From Eleusine coracana subsp. coracana (taxonomy: Eukaryota > Streptophyta > Magnoliopsida > Poales > Poaceae), in contig CM064424.1 of NCBI GenBank assembly GCA_032690845.1, positions 46,947,511 through 47,011,510 of the forward strand: 64,000 nt of DNA. The letters run 5' to 3'. Position 1 is the first letter of the stretch. The number at the start of each line of letters is the position of its first letter. Position numbers and translations under genes: made by a program. The notes below the pieces were generated by a model. It worked only from the letters and a program-made list of their open reading frames with translations, searched no databases and had not been told where the DNA came from. Positions 54,110-64,000 of the stretch are shown here, piece after piece.

Positions 54110-56083
54110 GACTCCTAAGATTCACGCTAGGGGCCTCAATAGTACCAGCCAGGGTGGGGTGACGCAGTGGGTGGTTCATAGCCCTATGCGCGGGTCGGCG
54201 CAGGCAACGCGCCGGTCGACGTGACCTACTTTAGTGCAGGTATTGACTACAGGTACCAAGAACATGTACCTGTGGTGCCTCCTATGCACGGTGCAGACTT
54301 CTTCGTGTCCATGCAGGGATACATCGACAACAACTTGCACTACATCGAGCGCGTGGAGGACGCCATGTCCCGTCAGAGGGACAACCGAGGAGTTCGAACG
54401 ACTCAAGGCACGGTGCTATGGCTATGATCAGCCACAGTCTCCACCTCCATTTGAATAGAGTGCCTAGGAGTTGGCACGTGTATCGGTTTTCTGGTTTGCG
54501 TTTTCTCTTATTTTTGCGAACTTTTTCTTTATTTGCTTATGTGTGTGTGAGCGGGTTGGGAAACTATGTATCGGGTGTGTTTACTTTCATGCAAGTGTGT
54601 TAGTAGTAGTTTTAATTTTATGCAAGTGTGTTAGTAGTAGTTTTATTTTTATGCAAGTGTGTGCAAAAATTATCACCATGTATTCGAGTCTCGATCTTAA
54701 TATAATGGTGGCGGTTAGGCTCTTTTAGAAGAATTGAATTGTTTATTTTTTCTTGAAAAGTACCGATGAAGACCAAATAATGTTGAGCATTGAATAAAAA
54801 TTTTGAACTTACACTTAATGATTATTCAGCAAATATGTCTTATGTGGAGCAATTTTGAGTACCCATGTGCTTTATTTGTATTGTCCAAATTATGATGATA
54901 ACTTAGTACCAATCTTTTTATAAATAAATTTTCATATTGTGAACTTTGGAATTTATTCTCTTCAAGATCCGTACCTACCAATGTCATATTTTGAGCAATT
55001 CTCATGAACCTTTGATTAGTAGATGAACATTAAATTAATGGTTGAGCTCGGTTAGGATTTAATTCTTTTTGGTATGAACTTTACTAAGATGGCAAATCTT
55101 TGTGTATCTTTTCTCAGCCTTGAATTACTCATGCAAAAATTCAATTCCGCTGAGTATCCTACCATAAACCCAAAATATCTTGTTGAGTATCATTCCTTGA
55201 CCACATCCTATATTTCTGGTTATATCTAATTCTTGAATAAATATCAAAGCCAGAAGAATCAGCTACCAACAAATGTTGGTAAATTTGGGTTGAGAGCCAA
55301 TCGGCGCACTCTAAACGGATCGGTGCAATAGAGAGTAAAATAAAAAAAAAGAAAAATAAGACAAAAGAAGAAAAGAAAAAAGGGGAAAAACTCTGCTGTT
55401 TGCTAAGGGACTAGCAAAATTTTAAGTGTGAGGGGATGGTATATGACATGCTTATTCTCAAAATTTATTCTAATATAGTCATGAATCATTCTAACCATGT
55501 GCAATCTGATAACGGGAGTTCTTTTTTTTTTAAGATCAAATTTTTGTTATGCGCATGTCCACATATCCAAAGTGTGAGTCTTTTCTTAAATTTTTCTTTC
55601 TTAAGGGCCATCTTGATAAAGTTTCTATAATTCCAACGAAGAATAATCTTCTAGCTTTATAATATATTGTTGATTTATATTTGCAATCCTTGAATTACAT
55701 CACCTAGCTACTCATATAAGCCTTATACAAATACTATTTAATCATTATGATGTAGAATATAGATTGAGTGATTTGAAAGATGAGTTGTTGCCTTGGATTA
55801 TTTAAAAGATAGACTCTTTATGTTCACAACAATCTTTTAAGTGATTTACATGAGTGGAAAAGTTATAATTTGTAAGTTGGACATGATCTATTGCTTTGGG
55901 GAGAAACTTTAAATTTTATGCTCATATTTGAACTATTTTGCTGAATACCAATATAAAATACACCGTAATAGAACAATGCTTAACATTTGCTGATTTGAGA
56001 TATCTTTTATGATAGAAAGAGTATGTTCTTTGATTTTTCTTTCTTTTACTTTACGACGAGCAAAGGTTTAAGTGTGGGGGAAC
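54110..56083 (+). other. 3' noncoding part of the Athila-like element
   Basis: It carries two more palindrome pairs (about 54,188 and 55,296), three near-identical copies of TTTTATGCAAGTGTGTTAGT around 54,590-54,660, and long AT-rich sequence. It ends in the purine tract GTGTGGGGG at about 56,072-56,080, next to the 3' LTR. A short frame at 54,221-54,427 has no recognised domain. Confidence 0.6.
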
Positions 56084-57568
56084 TGTTTGACACTCCCCAA
56101 GTGCCCCTTTTATATGTGAATATTACCCCAATTAGAGTATAATTGATACTAATTTAGGTCATTTACCTATGATATTGTCTATATATTTGTATATGCGTTG
56201 TTTTGGAGCTCTATTGCAGAAATAGATAAAATTGGTGATTTAAGTGATGCTGGATAGAACAGGAATCCAGAACCGATGAAAAGCACTGAAGAAGCCCAGT
56301 GAGCCGATCGGTGTGGTCCACGAGCAGATCGGTGCAAGGGTGTTTTGGTCCACAGAAGTGACCAAGGCTCATTCCACATGTTTATGGAATTTTATCTACG
56401 CAAGACTTTTGAAGATATTTGCCTGAAAGATTTATGGAACTTCAAGATCTCATTGTGCAGTACAAGACTTTATCTCAAAAGAAAACCCCACATGGCAGCT
56501 GTGAAAGACAAAGGAACCAACTCAGAGGAGAAACTAGAGGAGGCACAGCTTACGCCGAGCAGCGCAATCCATCGTCGATCGATGCAACCGTCTTATTTAC
56601 TAGAAACCGAGTCCTTCACAAGTAGAACCCTTATAAATACTTGTAAACCCCTGGTCGCGAAAGAGAACAACAGAGACGACAGGGGCGACAGAGGGACAAC
56701 AGATCCGTGAATTAGAGTCACGGAGGCTTGCCCTGTTAAAATAGATCTCTAGTTGAGTTTTAAGAACCATTGGTGTAAGAGTTGATCCGTCAAGGTAGGC
56801 CATCTCGACGGTGATGAATCTTACTCTATGTATCTCAAGGATAATTGAATATGTTGATGATGGTTTTGGTGATTTATCTATCTTGATTCTATAATCATGC
56901 ATGTGCTTATTCCAATTGCTTAGTTCTAGGCTAAGTAAGTAGATATTATCTTGATCGTGGTGATTAGGATAGTATTCGTACATTGTATTTGTTATAGTTG
57001 CTTGATGACGCTAGTAGTGTGGTTTAGCGGTGATATCACTAAACCTGCGCAGCACTATTGGATAGTTAAGTAGGGTAAGATACTCACGTGATTAAGGGTT
57101 TCCTCTTGGCAGCGATAAATCGGGAGCCGCTCAGAAAGCAGGGTGATCTTACTCATTATAGGTTTTTATTGATCCATGTAATTATCCATTATGACGCTAT
57201 TTAATTAGACTTTCTGGTTACGATCTCACTAGTAGATACTTGGCTACTCATATAACAACTTAGGTTTACAAAGGCATCTGGCGCTTTGGCTTAGATTCAC
57301 CCCCGTGTCGATCGGCTCAACCCCTGCGCTGATCAGCACAATGACAAATTTGTTGTCTGGCACACCTTTGCGCTGGCCAGGCTCCCCTCATGCAACCTGA
57401 ACTTGACAGTAGCTGTGACTAGATATTTTACTGTTAACTTTGTTTAATTATTCCTAAGGTCCCAGTGGATTCGATAAACCTTGGAATACTCAATTCAAGA
57501 GAAAAAGGTGCTACAATCGTACACCGTTCTTTTGCGGTATATAAGTGGGTGCGTAGTTACGACCAACA
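56084..57568 (+). repeat. 3' LTR of the Athila-like element (1,485 bp)
   Basis: It pairs with 47,608-49,101 and contains palindrome pairs at about 56,302, 56,552 and 57,306, the same relative places as in the 5' LTR. It is followed by ATAAA. Confidence 0.9.
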
Positions 57569-57573
57569 ATAAA

Positions 57574-58015
57574 CTTATAGAGTCATTCATGAAGTAAGCT
57601 TCAGGAGGAGATTACTTCTGAAGAGTAACTTGTCCAAACATCATATTGCACTCTTTTTCTTTGTGAGTTTTTCCTATATGGTTTCTCATTAAAGGTTTTT
57701 AATGAAGCAATATCAAAACAAGTAAATGTCATATCTCCTTAGTTTTCCCTAATAGGATTTTTAAAAGGTGATATCAAATGACATAATATTGTCCTCTAAA
57801 CTCGCTTATGGATTTTCCCTCAAAAGAGTTTTTCCCATATGAGTTTTCATTGAGACAATATCCAATATATGTTGTATCAATTTCTCCTAATTTTCCCACT
57901 GGGTTTTAAAGAGTTTTTACAGCGTATCGAAATATATCTCCTCATATTTTTTCCACAGGGTTTTTGGAGGAGTGATACAATGGTGTACAATGACGATCGA
58001 TTGATCAAGGGGGAG
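57574..58015 (+). other. Host copia 3' untranslated region
   Basis: It contains several repeats of the TTTTCCCxxxxGGGTTTTT type characteristic of the region before the 3' LTR of many plant copia elements. It ends in the polypurine tract AAGGGGGAG next to the LTR start. Confidence 0.7.
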
Positions 58016-58206
58016 TGTTAAGAATCCTTGTGATGGATTATTAACCAATCACGTCACTTCACTAGGATTATAGTGTGAATACACCATTAGTGTAAACACA
58101 AAGATTACTTGACCTCTACTCTTCTCCGTACTATAAATTGTACTTATCATCATCAATAAAGAAGATAGTTCATTGTCTCTCTCAATTGTCTCATTTACAT
58201 TCAACA
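58016..58206 (+). repeat. 3' LTR of the host copia element
   Basis: The 191-bp LTR runs from TGTTAAGAATCC to TTCAACA, followed by the target duplication CTAAT. It pairs with 16,620-16,810. Confidence 0.9.
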
Positions 58207-58211
58207 CTAAT

Positions 58212-59550
58212 AACATGATTCTAAGCAAATTATGTGTAGAGATTTTATTATTACAGAAATACTTTTAATTAGTGATGTGAAAGAAAGATAACGTCAAAAA
58301 TTATATGCTCTGTTTGATTTGTCTTGATACCATAGTTGGAACTTACAGGGAGATACTAAACAAGGTAAATCATATTTTTAGAAAATGATAAAAGCAATCT
58401 CCTTGGATTCATATTAAATTTGGAGTTGGCAGTGTGTTGCTAATACATAGGAAGATTTTGGAAAATAATATCTAAGATTTATTTCTGAATGAAAACAAAA
58501 GATCAATATACTCCCATTATCTATGGGCTTATCATTTGCAGCTGCAATTGGTAACGAGTACACGCAAATATCTAAATATCTCTTCTGACCATCTCTCAAT
58601 TTTTTTTGGCATATGTAGTTAACAAAATGTATAAGATAAACAATTATCAGCTAACAAATCAACTTCTAACATATACTACTTCGTTTTAAAATTATTATCA
58701 CTATTAATGTTTTTAGTTATGTTTGATTCGTATTATTTAAAATATTTATTCAAATATGAAAAATTATGAGTCGTTGTTAAAGTTTCTCTAGTATAAAAAA
58801 ATTATTCAAAAATATATTGTAATATTTTTAAAAAATAAATAATGCAAATGATCAAAGATAACAAAAAAAGTCAATGGCGACAAAAATTTTAAAACAAAGA
58901 AAATATTTGAAAGTACATTTTCATCAAGATTGCACACCTGTTGGAATATACGAATTTACATTTTGATCCAGACTGCACGGATAATATGCATTTTCCCAGC
59001 TGTGTCATAAACATATATCAATACATCGTCAGTGAAACTCCTAACCGGAGAGAAAGAAAACCTACTAATGGGAGGAACAAAGAAAACTTGCATGCAGACA
59101 TTGACCTGCAATGTTGTCGATCCTTACAATTAGAGATTAGAGGGCAAAAAATAGAGAGAGAGAGAGAGAGAGATTAGAGAACACTTGAAAAGGTAATTCA
59201 CACTCTTAATGAAAACAATTGAAGGTAATGCATTTAGAACTACACACTAAATCATGCATTCCCCCGGCTCTAAATTTGTCCCAAAGCAAGGCATGGGGTA
59301 TTCATTTAGTGCTTATAATTTAGAAGTTCTTTTAAAATTTTGTTTATTTACCGCCATCTTCTTAAAACAATTGCAAGAACACATGTAAAAGGTTCAATTG
59401 TGACATATATTGGATCACCCCCCCCCCCCCACCCCCCACCCCACCCCCAACACACACACAACAAATGTTGCATTTATGTTGAGAAATATTTCAAAGCTAC
59501 AATGTTTTGATTGTTTTTAAAACTTAAAATAGTTCTCTATAATACGTATA
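58212..59550. other. AT-rich flank between the retrotransposon stack and the CLC gene
   Basis: Apart from the MITE at about 58,675-58,905 and simple repeats (a GA run near 59,153-59,174 and a C-rich run at about 59,418-59,450), no coding sequence is seen. Confidence 0.5.
58675..58905. mobile_element. Degenerate Stowaway-like MITE
   Basis: The left part TTTTAAAATTATTATCACTA and the right part GGCGACAAAAATTTTAAAAC are inverted relatives, followed inward by AGTTATGTTTGAT and its rough complement. This is the same family pattern as the MITE at 5,996-6,193, but more worn. Confidence 0.55.
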
Positions 59551-59765
59551 TCTTTTGTTCAACTTGAGAAATCATAAATATTTCACGGTAATATGTGGTC
59601 AAAGTGTCCCTTCAAAGACCGTAACGCCGTGTGCGTCCATATACCAATCTAACCTGTGTCCACTTCTCAATCAAATCATGCGTCTGCTTTCCTGTCTATT
59701 TAGTCCACCTCATCTGCTGGCTGCGAGTGCCAGGCAAGGCAACCTCGTCGTCCAGGCCTCCTCCC

Positions 59766-61084
59766 ATGGCGTCTCCACGCGAGGATCCTCCCATGGAGGA
59801 CGTCGACGAAGAGAACCGCCCGCCCCTTACTCGAGCTCTGCTCCATCGCAGCGCTACCAATAACACCTCCCAGGTGGCCATGGTCGGCTCCAATCCCTGC
59901 CCGATCGAGAGCCTCGACTACGAGTAAGCAGCTTCTGTCCCCGTCTATGCCCGTGATCCGAAATCCTCATCTCAACTGATCCTGTGCTGCTCCTAGCTTG
60001 ATTTGCGTGCTCAACGCTCAATTGCCTTGCAAATTAAAGAATCTGTGCTGCAACTAGCCTGGATGATCGTGCTGTTTTGTCAGGATAATGTCATTTTCGT
60101 CGGGTTAATTGGCATGTCAATTCCCAGTTCCATGGTCCAGTTATAATCTGTTTTTCTTTCGTTGCGTTGTTCTCTCTAAACTTCCTGTTCTCCTGTTGGC
60201 ATTCGTCACGTACCAACCAGGCTTCTTTCTTCTCAAATTGCCTCATGAAGATAATTTTTCTCATTTGATCAGGATCTTGTTTCATCCTTGCAGCCTTTTC
60301 ATTTCATCTATGGCTCCGCTTCTGCCATTGTTATTAACGATCGAGTAATTGTTTCCCATTTGGTGTCGTTCCCTGTATCCAGGATGATAGAGAACGATTT
60401 GTTCGACCAGAACTGGAGAACGAGGGCCACGGGCGACCAGGTGCGGTACGTGGTGCTCAAATGGACTTTCTGCTTCGCCATCGGGATCCTGACGGGCATC
60501 GTTGGCTTCGTCATCAACCTAGCCGTCGAGAACGTCGCCGGCTTCAAGCATGCCGCCGTCTCCACACTCATGGAGTCCAGCAGGTGCACCCGTTTTCGCT
60601 GCCTTTTTTCTTGCCTACTAACAAAGTAGGCTTCGCTTTTACTCTCAACGCGACAAATTAAAGTGGTCCTCGAGTTTGTCTCTACTGTATACGCCTCATG
60701 TTTCAGATCAGATCGTAGCTACTTTCTGAATAATCCCTGATTCAATCCTGCAAACGTATTACATGCTGCATTGAAATATGCTCAGTTAACGATCATGCCT
60801 GATTTTGACAAAAAAATTTTTTACTGTTCTTTGAATTTTGTTTTTTAAATTTACTGTTCTTTGATCTGATGATGATCTCACAGTACATTCTGTTCTTGAG
60901 CCACAGCTACTGGACAGCATTCTGGCTGTTCGCCGGAACCAACCTGGTTCTGCTGCTGTTCGCCTCGTCGATAACGGCGTTCGTGTCACCTGCTGCTGGT
61001 GGGTCAGGGATTCCAGAGGTGAAGGCTTACCTCAACGGCGTGGACGCGCCCAACATCTTCTCGCTGAAGACACTCGCTGTCAAG
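59766..61084 (+). CDS. CLC-c: CLC-type chloride channel/anion transporter, first three coding exons (partial)
   Basis: Exons 59,766-59,923, 60,383-60,583 and 60,907-61,084 join in phase to give 179 residues from the ATG (MASPREDPPMEDVDEE). The sequence shows the plant CLC lead-in PIESLDYEMIENDLFDQNWR, a first hydrophobic helix (FCFAIGILTGIVGFVINLAVEN), a second (FWLFAGTNLVLLLFASSITAF), and the selectivity segment GSGIPEVKAYLNGVD. Plant CLCs sit in vacuolar or other endomembranes and move Cl- or nitrate. Serine rather than proline in GSGIP is known to favour chloride. The FENDLF/NWR lead-in and GVDAPNIFSL fit the CLC-c/d-like side rather than CLC-a. Later exons, with the GKEGPMVH motif, are not seen before 64,000. 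Confidence 0.88.
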
Positions 61085-64000
61085 GTGCGCTCCTATCCTC
61101 CAGCTCACCACCACCTCTTGGCTTCCTCATAGAGTCATAGAGCTGCACATGGGCCCGTCACGGCTGCCACTTGCACACCACAATTATTCCCTTCAAAAAT
61201 AGCAAGAGCCACAACAAGAAGAAGACAACCCTTCAAAAATACAAAGTCCGCGGGATAATCATATATATATAAATGTTATTAGTACAGAGGGTATGTGGTT
61301 TAGTCCCGGAGCATGTTCTTTCAGCAATTTTTTTCCTGTGATGATTGTTTTGTTGACAGGGATACCACCACCAATTATTGAGGACCCGGCCCTTTTTTAT
61401 TAGCTTGTTTGGGTCTATCACGCCACGCGTCCGTCCATTTCATCCATGAAAGGAAAACTCTATTTTTTTTATGAGACAAAATAACTCAGAGATAAGAGAT
61501 GGAGTACAATATGATTAATTATACTTAAAAATATCTAAATGCTTCTCTCACTGAAAGGAAGTACATATATTAGCAGTATTTTTCTAGATGTAAGACATAG
61601 ACAGATGACGAGCTGACGACTAGAGTCTAGACGGTCTAGACGATGTCTATAAACATATTAGATATATTAGGTGTATTTGTACTACAAGAACTAAATAAGT
61701 AAATATATAGCACATCTCTAATATTCTAAAACATGTGTGTTTTCCTGCAAATTAGTCACATCACGTCATTTAAACATTTCCCACCGTTGGATCGCTCCTC
61801 TGAGAAATCCTGGACATTGGATATGCATGTTGTTATCTTACAAACAGATCCTTTATGAAATATCTATTGGTTTCCGGTCCTCCCACCATTCCTATGTTAC
61901 ATTTCTACCCAGACCTCTCTAGAATCATCATTTCGTTCAGGTCCTCCCACCATACATTTCTATCTAGACCCCTCCAGAATCATCATTTGGTTCACAATCC
62001 TTCCATCATATCTGAAATATTGCATCTAGATCCTTCATGGATCAGAATTCATTGTTTGGTCCTTTTACCATGATCAGCTATGTAGTTTTTGAATATATCA
62101 AAGATTTGAAACAATATAAGTGAAATCTTTCATTTTTGAAGTTTTTTTGTCTACAAAAATTTGAAAGATATTTTTTAACTTGGAAGAAAGAAGAAAATAA
62201 CCTAAATCAAGACCGGTGCTAAATATTTGAAAATTTTGTTTTTTTAGAAGTTGAGTGAAGTGTAAAATTTGATTTATTCATAACGTAAATTCATTGATGA
62301 GACACACAAGGTCATACAAGTGTAAGTTTTGGTTACACAGCAGCAACCTGCTGAGAAACAAATATGATAAAATTGGATAAATAGTTGAATTTTAAAATAC
62401 TTAGGAATCCACAAAACCATGATATAAAATATAAGTTAAATTTGAATCAGTCAATCCTATTGTTAAATTTCGTTGACAATTAATGACCTTTTAGTCCAAG
62501 ACATATATTTTATAATATCTATATTTATGATCATATTTTCTTTATATAAGTCAAAGCTTCAACTATCGTTATATTAAAAACACAGATGTTAGAAATGAAT
62601 TGCTTTTATCTATCTTATGAAATGATAATGGAGATCTAATCATCATTCATCTTTAGGTTAACTTAAGAACACAAATGTCAACAAATTAATTAAATAACAT
62701 TTTGATTAAAAGATGGATTGACTATGTAAATTATAATATCAAAAAATGGTTTAATTATGTGCTCTATCACCTAATCATATTACACTACTGTTGTAAACTA
62801 ATAATTATATTATAGAAATGAGATACAACATAAAAAATATAGTACGCGCAGCAACGCCGTGTGGTAATAAAAAATCAAATATATAGCACATATTTCTATT
62901 ATAGTAGCAAAAAAGTAACAAATATATAGCATGATGAATGACAATAATCAAAGACAGATAGATAACTTAATAATTAAATACACTAATAATTATAATTTTA
63001 AAAGTCATAAACATAAGAACATCCTAAATTGCACGTAGATTGCACGTTCGGTTAAATGAATTGTTACTCATATCTCTCACATTATTTTGCTAATAACTAT
63101 ATATATAGACCATTTCCTCTTAATCTAGACAGGTGTCTAGATGCACAACACATGCTCAACATGCTGTTTGAATATGTCTAGAGGCTGTGCCTTAAACCGT
63201 CTTGGACGCGTTTTGTGTCTAGAGTGATGACTAGGGGGTGGACTCAACATCAACCCCAAGTCTTGTGTCTAGATATCGTGTAGACGGTCTAGGCACACGT
63301 CTAGAAAAAAAAAACTGATAGATAGTTGTATATATGCAAGAGTATTCACTCACTGGGCCTGGATAACTACCATAATGAATTTTTCATATACTATTAAATA
63401 ATTAAAATTTGAATAAAAAATCACTACTTATGGTACCAACATAAGTATGATTAATTAGATTTACTACAATATATATATATTTATAGTATTATATCTCTAT
63501 TTAATTTCATAAATATTGATACCCATTTCTACCAACTTTGTTTAAATTAACATAGTTTTTAATAGGAAAAATAGAAAAATATCAATATTATTTTAAGATA
63601 GGTGAGTAAGTTAAAAGAAAAAGGAAATATTATGTAATTGCTAGTGTTCATGGTGCCTCCCTACCACACATAGGTTTATCTTACACGGTCCTTAAGTCAA
63701 AATCTGGTGGAGTTATAGTCATGGTAGAAACTCCGTTAGAGAAATTCAACCTTCCTCACACAAAAAGTAATTTGTACGAGCACCAAATAGACTATCCTTG
63801 TAAATTATAATAAAAATTATGGGAGATAATTTGGTGGTTCAGATTTTTGAAAACAACAGGAATATAGGAAAGTACTGTTAACATTTTATAAATTATTTTG
63901 AATTACCACACCATCATTGAGTTGTCGCCTTCTCCTTTAACTTCACTGGTGATTTGTTTTATCCATGGCAACGCATTGGCACATTGTCACATTGACTAGT
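61085..64000 (+). other. Intron or downstream sequence of the CLC gene, no further exon seen
   Basis: The sequence is AT-rich after a good donor (AAG/GTGCGC at 61,084). It holds degenerate tandem repeats at 61,873-62,060 and two patches of GTCTAGAC-type motifs (61,613-61,650 and 63,128-63,306). I looked for the next CLC exon (GSI...GKEGPMVHTGA) and did not find it. Either intron 3 exceeds 2.9 kb, swollen by insertions, or the gene is truncated. Confidence 0.5.
61873..62060. repeat. Degenerate tandem repeat, units of about 55-66 bp
   Basis: Three units run from GGTCCTCCCACCAT through CTAGACC(T/C)CTCCAGAATCATCATTTxGTTCA. The third is more diverged (CAATCCTTCCATCAT through GATCAGAATTCATTGTTTGGT), and a fourth begins CCTTTTACCATGATC. 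Confidence 0.7.

Larger units (their letters stand above)
47824..57340. repeat. Fourteen dispersed clusters of a paired GCGCCGATCGGCGC-type palindrome
   Basis: Clusters start near 47824, 48077, 48837, 50642 (two pairs, to 50,728), 51954, 52196, 52362, 52526, 52681, 54188, 55296, 56302, 56552 and 57306. The consensus half is the perfect 14-bp palindrome GCGCCGATCGGCGC, with variants such as GCCGATCAGC or GCCGATTGGC. The two halves are 20-21 bp apart, start to start. They occur in both LTRs, the protease-region ORF and spacers, but not in the 414-codon ORF. Confidence 0.9.
47603..57573 (+). mobile_element. Athila-like element lacking reverse transcriptase and integrase, target duplication ATAAA
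   Basis: LTRs 47,608-49,101 and 56,084-57,568 start TGTTxGxCACTCCCCAAG and end CGACCAACA. ATAAA flanks both. A primer site CGGCGCCGTTGCCGGGGA at about 49,115-49,132 is nearly complementary to the 3' end of plant tRNA-Asp, as in the Athila/Tat lineage. Gag and a protease-like piece are present, followed by about 1.3 kb of noncoding sequence and a 414-codon ORF. No polymerase or integrase motif was found, so movement would need another element's enzymes. Confidence 0.88.
16615..58211 (+). mobile_element. Old Ty1/copia retrotransposon opened by three nested LTR elements
   Basis: LTRs at 16,620-16,810 and 58,016-58,206 are both 191 bp, start TGTTAAGAATCC and are flanked by the 5-bp duplication CTAAT (16,615-16,619 and 58,207-58,211). 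A purine tract, AAGGGGGAG, precedes the right LTR. The internal copia pieces are 16,811-17,129, about 28,740-32,379, 46,927-47,607 and 57,569-58,015, about 5 kb in all, as expected for a copia element. I counted about 22 differences between the LTRs, nearly all transitions, so it is old. Confidence 0.9.

Noticed and set aside
59418..59463. Poly-C/CA run as a regulatory element
   Set aside because: Simple-sequence repeat; no support for function.
61680..61692. CACTA-type end (TACTACAAGAA)
   Set aside because: One base off the usual CACTACAAGAA, with no inverted partner or 3-bp duplication found.
63960..64000. Helitron-like terminus (GCAACGCATTGGCAC...CTAGT)
   Set aside because: It resembles grass Helitron 3' ends, but there is no clear stem-loop before CTAG and the window stops here. 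A trace near 16,495 (TTGCCCGCGCTGCTG) is equally weak.

Overview
The window is nuclear DNA from a flowering plant, almost certainly a grass. It holds spliced plant genes with GT-AG introns, AT-rich spacers, tRNA-derived SINEs, Stowaway-like MITEs, RTE-type LINE tails and a stack of LTR retrotransposons. No prokaryotic, organellar or CRISPR feature was seen.

Left arm (1-16,600). One large minus-strand gene encodes an EMF2/VRN2-type (Su(z)12-like) Polycomb protein. I could place 21 coding exons between 245 and 12,121. Their lengths keep one reading frame and predict about 713 residues: the N-terminal VEF region, a C2H2 finger split by an intron, a linker and a C-terminal VEFS box. The linker contains four in-frame copies of a 75-bp minisatellite. 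The introns hold a SINE, a Stowaway-like MITE, a foldback hairpin and RTE tails. Upstream lie a p-SINE-like element, RTE LINE remnants and a large foldback element.

Centre (16,615-58,211). This 41.6-kb block is one old Ty1/copia element with 191-bp LTRs and target duplication CTAAT, torn open by three later insertions. (1) A minus-strand SIRE/Maximus-like element at 17,130-26,873 has gag and an extra ORF but no recognisable pol; a composite of SINE, GC-rich repeat and LTR fragment follows to about 28,740. (2) A Tekay-like chromovirus (Ty3/gypsy) at 32,380-46,926 has 3.8-3.9-kb LTRs, target duplication GATAT, an extra coiled-coil ORF before gag, and a pol with chromodomain broken by stops. (3) An Athila-like element at 47,608-57,568 has 1.5-kb LTRs, target duplication ATAAA and a tRNA-Asp-type primer site. 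It has gag and protease remnants and an intact 414-codon ORF, but no reverse transcriptase or integrase. Partial hand comparison of LTR pairs suggests the host copia is oldest (about 11% different), the Athila-like next (about 10%), and the SIRE-like (about 5%) and gypsy (about 4%) youngest.

Right arm (58,212-64,000). A plus-strand CLC anion channel/transporter gene starts at 59,766. Its first three coding exons are present, and the rest is not found in the remaining 2.9 kb.

The most unusual signal is that the two pol-less elements, from different superfamilies, are each studded with their own short palindrome, almost always in pairs at a fixed pitch. The SIRE-like element uses ACCGGTCTGACCGGT at 22 bp. 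The Athila-like element uses GCGCCGATCGGCGC and variants at about 20-21 bp. Both are about two DNA helical turns. A third palindrome (CGGACATGTCCG type) forms a cluster inside the SIRE-like element.
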